Below are positions 60,299 to 64,000 of a stretch of 64,000 nt of DNA, piece by piece. Every line of letters starts with the position of its first letter. Within the stretch, counting starts at the first letter, position 1. The position numbers and the translations under genes were made by a program. The stretch covers positions 1,674,001 through 1,738,000 of the forward strand of contig NZ_CP041244.1 in NCBI RefSeq assembly GCF_006547145.1. The letters run 5' to 3'. The stretch is from Actinomadura sp. WMMA1423. Lineage in GTDB: Bacteria > Actinomycetota > Actinomycetes > Streptosporangiales > Streptosporangiaceae. The notes below the pieces were generated by a model. The model did no database searches, was not told the DNA's origin, and was given only the letters and a program-made list of their open reading frames with translations.

Positions 60299-61692
60299 CC
60301 GCCTTCTTCGACGAGCCCGTCATCCCCTTCGCCGCCGCCAACCGGTCGCGCGCCATCGCCGCCGGCATCGACCCCTACCAGTACGACGCGGTCACCGCCG
60401 GCCTGACCACCCTGCATGAGTGGACGGACGCGTTCACGCGGACCGGCCAGGAGCATCTCGTCCTCGCCGAGAAGGCCCGGCTCCCGCGGTCGGCGGGCGA
60501 GGCGTTCCGCGACGCCGCACTGTGGTTCCACTTCGCGACGGTGCTGCCGAACCCGGACCTGGCCGCGCACGGCCGGGCCGCCGACGCGTCCGCCGACGCG
60601 CTGCGCCGTTCGCTCGCCGTCCTCGCGCCGGACGCCGAGCACCTCGCCGGCCCCGACTTCACCGGCGTCCTGCGACGCCCGTCTCCGGACGCTCCCCTGG
60701 TCGTCCTGGTGCCGGGGATGAACTCCGGAAAGGTCGAGTTCATGCCGCTCGCCGAGGCGCTCGTGCACCGTGGGCTCGGCGTGCTCGCCATCGACGGGCC
60801 CGGCCAGGGAGAACTGGCCGTCCGCAGCACCTGGGAACCCGACTACCAGCGGGTCGTGGCGCAGGCGCTCGACGCCGTGGACGGCCCGCCCGCCGCCATC
60901 GGACTGGTCGGGCTCAGCATGGGCGGATTCCTCGCCTCGGTCGCGGCACGGCACGAGCCTCGGATCGGCGCCGTCGTCACCGTGAGCGGGCCCACCGCCA
61001 TCACCTGGGACGAGCTTCCGCCGTACGTGACGGAGTCGTTCGTTCTGCGCACGGGCGGGGAGGCGGCCGCCCGCGAGTTCGCCGACCGGGTGACCGCTCC
61101 CCCGCTCCCCCAGCCGCTCCGGGTCCTGGACGGCGGGCTGGACGTCATCCCGGGCGTCGCCAACGGCGAGGAGCTGGCCCGCCGGGCGGCGGGGGGCGAG
61201 TACGTGCTGATACCGGAGGGCGGCCACCTTCTGGAGAACTGCCGGTGGGCCTGGCTTCCCGAGACTCTCGACTGGCTCGCCGCCCGGCTGGACCGGGGTC
61301 CGGCGGCCGTCGTCACCCGCTACGTCGAGGCGGTCGCGAGCGGCGACCTCGACACGATCAGGGCGAGCTTCGCCGACGACGCCACCTGGACCTACCCCGG
61401 CGACCTTCCGCTGACCGGCACCTGGAAGGGCCGGGACGCGATCGTCGACGACTTCCTCGGCGGCGCCGGGCAGCTCTTCGAGCCGGGCGGCGAGCCCAAG
61501 GTCGCCCTGACCAACGTGGTCGCGGACGGCGACCAGGTCGTGGCCGAGTGGACGTCACGGGGAACGGCCCGCGGCGGCGCCGCCTACGACAACCCGTGCC
61601 TCGGCGTCTTCACCGTGCGGGACGGCAGGATCACGTCAGTGCGGGAGTACACCGACACCCAGCACGTCGAGCGCACCCTGTTCCCCTCCTGA
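60295..61692 (+). CDS. alpha/beta hydrolase fused to a SnoaL-like domain
   Basis: 465 residues. The first 330 are a DUF1100/FrsA-like hydrolase with helical N-terminal cap (LWFHFATVLPNP), GMNSGK, nucleophile Ser in GLSMGGFLAS, Asp in GGLDVIPG and His in EGGHLLEN, as in C-C-bond and dihydroxypseudooxynicotine hydrolases. Residues about 340-465 form an NTF2/SnoaL-like cone (VTRYVEAVASGDLDTIRASFADDATWTYPGDLPLTGTWKGRDAIVDDF). Both parts look complete. The fusion suggests two linked steps on one substrate, perhaps after the upstream oxidoreductase. ATGA overlap with it. Confidence 0.85.
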   Translation: MTAFFDEPVIPFAAANRSRAIAAGIDPYQYDAVTAGLTTLHEWTDAFTRTGQEHLVLAEKARLPRSAGEAFRDAALWFHFATVLPNPDLAAHGRAADASADALRRSLAVLAPDAEHLAGPDFTGVLRRPSPDAPLVVLVPGMNSGKVEFMPLAEALVHRGLGVLAIDGPGQGELAVRSTWEPDYQRVVAQALDAVDGPPAAIGLVGLSMGGFLASVAARHEPRIGAVVTVSGPTAITWDELPPYVTESFVLRTGGEAAAREFADRVTAPPLPQPLRVLDGGLDVIPGVANGEELARRAAGGEYVLIPEGGHLLENCRWAWLPETLDWLAARLDRGPAAVVTRYVEAVASGDLDTIRASFADDATWTYPGDLPLTGTWKGRDAIVDDFLGGAGQLFEPGGEPKVALTNVVADGDQVVAEWTSRGTARGGAAYDNPCLGVFTVRDGRITSVREYTDTQHVERTLFPS

Positions 61693-62131
61693 GCCGCGCG
61701 GTTCCCCTCCTAGTCCGTGAACGCCGCGAGCGCATGGTCGCGAGCAGCACGAAGGGCAGGGCGTAGTGGGCCCGGACGAGGTCGGGAGACACCCGGAACA
61801 GGTCGTCCTCCGCGTCCACCCCGCCCTTTCCCGCGAAGTCCTTCGCCAGGTGCAGATGCCGCTCCATCAGCCGCAGGACCGCGTCGACCGGGACCGTCAC
61901 GCTGCCGCTCCGCCCGACCAGCATGCCGCAGACGAACGCCATCATCCCCGCGCGGTAGACATCGCCCTCTTCGAAGGAGGCGGTCAGTTCCGCCATGGCG
62001 GCATCGAGATCGGTGACGGACGCCAGGAACGCCTGCAACTCGTCCCTGTCGAACATGGCCACTCCGGCCCGGCATTCGGCCAGGTCACTCGGCTGCCGGA
62101 CGAACTGCGCGATCCCCCCGGTCTGCGACAT
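61631..62131 (-). CDS. hypothetical helical protein, possibly frameshifted at its end
   Basis: 166 residues from ATG 62131 (MFDRDELQAF at 62056 is another start). The first 130 residues are ordinary and helical (ASVTDLDAAMAELTASFEEGDVYRAGMMAFVCGMLVG, PDLVRAHYALPFVLLATM). The last 33 are Arg/Cys-rich and run 62 bases into the 3' end of the convergent hydrolase gene. Shifting frame after LLATM gives ALAAFTD and a stop at 61710, a more natural end without overlap. Family not recognised. Confidence 0.55.
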   Translation of the reverse strand: MSQTGGIAQFVRQPSDLAECRAGVAMFDRDELQAFLASVTDLDAAMAELTASFEEGDVYRAGMMAFVCGMLVGRSGSVTVPVDAVLRLMERHLHLAKDFAGKGGVDAEDDLFRVSPDLVRAHYALPFVLLATMRSRRSRTRRGTARLRRGTGCARRAGCRCTPALT

Positions 62132-62164
62132 CAGATCATGCCAGCGGTGGGGCGGCCCGGCGCT

Positions 62165-63115
62165 TCATGCCTCGCGGGACGGCTCCCGGCCGCGCTCCTT
62201 GGCGACCGCCTCCCGGACGGCGGGGGCGATCTCCCGGGCCCAGCGGGCGAGGGAGGCGGGGTCCTGCGTCCCGCCGCCGGGCGAGAACAGGGTGAAGCCC
62301 GACGCGCCGTGCTCCAGGACCGCGCCGGTCAGCTCCTCGGCCCACTGCTCCGGCGAACCGCCGATCCAGCGTCCGTCGCGGTCGCGCGTCGCGGGCAGCG
62401 GGCGCTCGGTGATCCGCCCGGGGAGGTTGTAGACCGTGCCGATCTCGCGGGGGTCGCGTCCCGCGGCGGCCGCGGCCTCGTCGATGACCGGCCGCGACGT
62501 CCGGTAGCGCTCGCTGAGCCAGTCCGCCGCGTGGCCGGGGATCCAGCCGTCGGCCACCCGGCCGGTCGCGGCGAGGGACTTCGGGCCGACCGATCCCGTC
62601 CAGACCGGCGGTGCGGCCACGGGGGCGGGTTCGATCTCCGCCACCCGGTAGTGGCGGCCCAGGTGGGTGACCGGCGGGCCCCCGCCCGCCAGCTTCCGGA
62701 CCAGGACGATCGCCTCCTCGAAGGCGTCCACGGCGTCGCCTGGGGAGAGCCGCGGCACTCCCATGTCGGAGATCCGGTCCCAGAGCCCGCCCGCGCCCAT
62801 GCCGAGGACAACGCGGCCACCGGAGAGCGCCGACAGCGACGTCACCGTCCGCGCGAGCATGGGAGCCGGACGGGTCGGCAGGTTCGTGACGTTGGCCAGG
62901 CCCGCGATGCGCTCGGTGCGCCCGAGGATGAAACCGATGGCGGCGTATGCGTCCACGCGGTCGCCGATGTAGGGGTGGTCGGACAGGGAGAAGTGGTCGA
63001 GTCCGTCCCGGTCGGCCTGCTGTGCCATGTGCAGCAGGCCTGCGGCGTCCTCTATGCCGCTGTGCGCACCGAACCCGAAGAGGGGAAGTCGTACTGACAT
63101 CTTGTTGCTCACCAT
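62165..63115 (-). CDS. LLM-class F420-dependent oxidoreductase
   Basis: 316 residues: VRLPLFGFGAHSG, DHFSLSDHPY, VTNLPTRPAPMLARTVTSLSALSGGRVVLGMGAGG and GPKSLAATGRVADGWIPGHAADW, typical of the F420-linked LLM subfamily. ATG 63115 has GGGAGCG upstream. ATG 63100 is an alternative. The promoter (63156-63184) carries two MarR-type operators. It is the evident target of the MarR gene next door, perhaps a detoxifying reductase. Confidence 0.88.
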   Translation of the reverse strand: MVSNKMSVRLPLFGFGAHSGIEDAAGLLHMAQQADRDGLDHFSLSDHPYIGDRVDAYAAIGFILGRTERIAGLANVTNLPTRPAPMLARTVTSLSALSGGRVVLGMGAGGLWDRISDMGVPRLSPGDAVDAFEEAIVLVRKLAGGGPPVTHLGRHYRVAEIEPAPVAAPPVWTGSVGPKSLAATGRVADGWIPGHAADWLSERYRTSRPVIDEAAAAAGRDPREIGTVYNLPGRITERPLPATRDRDGRWIGGSPEQWAEELTGAVLEHGASGFTLFSPGGGTQDPASLARWAREIAPAVREAVAKERGREPSREA

Positions 63116-63142
63116 TGCACGCTCCCGCGGACAGGGGTTACA

Positions 63143-63179
63143 GTTCGTAATACGAACCATATTAGTTCGCACTACGAAC
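63143..63179. promoter_or_regulatory. two MarR operators in front of the LLM gene
   Basis: GTTCGTAATACGAAC (63143-63157, perfect palindrome) and GTTCGCACTACGAAC (63165-63179), centres 22 bases apart, about two helical turns. The second fills the promoter spacer. The first covers the -10 edge and the transcription start region. Confidence 0.75.
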
Positions 63180-63184
63180 TGCAA
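63156..63184 (-). promoter_or_regulatory. promoter of the LLM oxidoreductase gene
   Basis: Minus strand TTGCAG (63184-63179), 17 bases, TATGGT (63161-63156). The leader is about 35 bases with a ribosome site before ATG 63115. Confidence 0.6.
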
Positions 63185-63207
63185 GCTCTGCACGGGGGCA
63201 GGCTATG

Positions 63208-63684
63208 TCAGCGCCTGCGGGCGGCTATTTCATCGGGCTCCGCGAACAGCACGGGAACGTCGTTGTCCAGCACGATGCGGCCGAGCAGGCCGGCGAGCAC
63301 GCCGCGCTCGGCGTCACTGAACCCCTTCGGCAGCCCGTCCACCCGCCGGCAGGTCTCGGCGTAGAACTCGTCTACAAGATCGCTTCCCTCGGGGGTCAGC
63401 GCGACCCTGACCGCGCGCTGGTCCTCCGGGGCCGACTCCCGGCACACCAGGCCGTTGCGCTCGGTGCGGTCGACCAGGCCGGTGAGACTCGACTTGGCCA
63501 GCCCGAGCATCGCACCCAGCTCCCCCATCCCCAGGGGCCCCTCCATCAGCACGCACAGCAACTTGCCCTGCTGGGAGGTGAGGCCGTACTCCCGCGCCGA
63601 TTCGGCATAGACGGCGTTCACCAGGAACGCCCCTCGCACCAGCGCCGGCACCACGCCGATCCGACCTTCGTCATCTTCAGCCAC
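63208..63684 (-). CDS. MarR-family transcriptional regulator
   Basis: 158 residues, winged HTH: LTSQQGKLLCVLMEGPLGMGELGAMLGLAKSSLTGLVDRTERNGLVCRESAPEDQRAVRVALTPEG. The 'DxR' wing and dimer helices are in place. GTG start six bases after TACCCT, apparently leaderless. Its operator sequence occurs in its own promoter and twice before the LLM gene. Confidence 0.9.
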   Translation of the reverse strand: MAEDDEGRIGVVPALVRGAFLVNAVYAESAREYGLTSQQGKLLCVLMEGPLGMGELGAMLGLAKSSLTGLVDRTERNGLVCRESAPEDQRAVRVALTPEGSDLVDEFYAETCRRVDGLPKGFSDAERGVLAGLLGRIVLDNDVPVLFAEPDEIAARRR

Positions 63685-63690
63685 GCGCTC

Positions 63691-63719
63691 AGGGTATCTC
63701 GACAGTTCGCGCAGCGAAT
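63691..63719 (-). promoter_or_regulatory. marR promoter with overlapping operator
   Basis: TACCCT (63696-63691 on the minus strand) six bases from the GTG. GTTCGCGCAGCGAAT at 63705-63719 is a third, imperfect copy of the GTTCG-N5-CGAAC operator. Suggests autorepression. Confidence 0.55.
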
Positions 63720-63752
63720 TACCATGCGGTCGCCGCGGTTTCCGCCTATAGC

Positions 63753-63781
63753 TTGACAGCTAACAGTATTAGCTTTACGTT
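63753..63781 (+). promoter_or_regulatory. housekeeping-type promoter of the right-edge gene
   Basis: TTGACA (63753-63758), 17 bases, TACGTT (63776-63781). Perfect -35, acceptable -10. The spacer holds AGCTAA-CAGTA-TTAGCT. Confidence 0.7.
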
Positions 63782-63801
63782 GGCTAACGAGGTTAGCCAA
63801 C
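63779..63801. promoter_or_regulatory. large palindromic operator
   Basis: GTTGGCTAAC-GAG-GTTAGCCAAC, ten perfect base pairs each side of three bases, overlapping the -10 and start region. TetR-type size. Its regulator is not in the window unless it lies beyond the right edge. Confidence 0.7.
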
Positions 63802-63819
63802 ACTGGAAGGGACGTCATC

Positions 63820-64000
63820 ATGAGCACAGCCGCCCACGGCGAGGTCTCCGTCAGCCGCACCGTCCGCCGCGCCGCCTGGTTCGCCGGAGCGCTCTTCTGG
63901 GCGGCCTTCGCCGTCCTCGAAGGCGTCAACCACGGCCGGCCGGCGGCCCTCCTGGCCCTCGTCTTCTTCGTGGCCCCGGACCTGACCTTCCTCGCCGGGC
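63820..64000 (+). CDS. membrane protein, DUF4260-like (N-terminal part)
   Basis: 60 residues to the window edge: a short polar start (MSTAAHGEVSVSRTVRR) then two hydrophobic segments (AAWFAGALFWAAFAVLEG and RPAALLALVFFVAPDLTFLAG). The FFVAPDLTFL run resembles DUF4260 integral membrane proteins. ATG follows GGAAGGGA by seven bases. Tightly controlled by the promoter/operator upstream. Too short for firm assignment. Confidence 0.6.
   Translation, partial: MSTAAHGEVSVSRTVRRAAWFAGALFWAAFAVLEGVNHGRPAALLALVFFVAPDLTFLAG

Overview
The window is about 64 kb of very GC-rich DNA (third codon positions nearly all G or C) with GTG starts, four-base ATGA/GTGA gene overlaps, F420-type LLM oxidoreductases, a CtpI-type P-ATPase and SigB/F-type sigma signalling. 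This points to a filamentous actinomycete, probably Streptosporangiales/Thermomonosporaceae (Actinomadura-like). The family-level guess is inference. No rRNA, tRNA, CRISPR array, replication origin or intact prophage was seen.

1-11.2 kb is a stress-signalling block. A divergent GAF protein (cut by the left edge) is followed by a 1391-residue fusion (PAS/GAF, histidine kinase, receiver, PAS, GAF, SpoIIE phosphatase, RsbW-like ATPase), two STAS anti-sigma antagonists, a receiver-SpoIIE protein, a CHASE3 histidine kinase and a CheY-like receiver. Just beyond a dehalogenase-like hydrolase lies a SigB/F-family sigma factor whose own promoter looks SigB-type. Together they resemble a partner-switching circuit that controls a stress sigma factor.

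11.3-28.2 kb is metabolic and envelope functions: a VOC protein, a secreted guanyl-specific RNase with its barstar inhibitor, a 1472-residue CtpI-like P-ATPase, an overlapping glycosyltransferase/deacetylase/glycosyltransferase operon, a DUF72 protein, a GntR regulator with gluconate permease, a TnpB-only insertion element, and a four-gene OpuC-type osmoprotectant ABC operon.

28.2-34.6 kb is a degenerating zone: a 26-bp tandem array, an esterase, a VOC pseudogene with three frameshifts, an MmcQ/YjbR protein, about 0.8 kb of decayed minisatellite with a 20-22 bp unit, a DUF559 protein, a hydrolase, and a second, broken TnpB.

34.6-53.6 kb is again dense: an LLM enzyme, VOC and TetR genes with a clear operator; a cobalamin riboswitch driving btuF-btuC-btuD-cbiZ; a Zn-finger/coiled-coil protein with a Gly-Tyr tail; an acyl-CoA synthetase; a membrane VWA/solute-binding pair without transporter subunits; and a TetR-controlled leucine-degradation cluster (methylcrotonyl-CoA carboxylase beta and alpha, HMG-CoA lyase, acyl-CoA dehydrogenase) closed by a good terminator.

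53.6-57.6 kb is an accessory island with AT-richer spacers: two IPT/TIG-repeat proteins without signal peptides, a broken third copy, and a secreted beta-helix protein. 57.6-64 kb holds an FkbM methyltransferase, a LysR regulator divergent from an oxidoreductase and a hydrolase-SnoaL fusion, a small unknown, a MarR/LLM pair with three copies of one 15-bp operator, and the start of a DUF4260-like membrane gene behind a strong promoter/operator. At least six genes across the window, plus the VOC pseudogene, appear to be read from leaderless promoters (TANNNT, six or seven bases, start codon).
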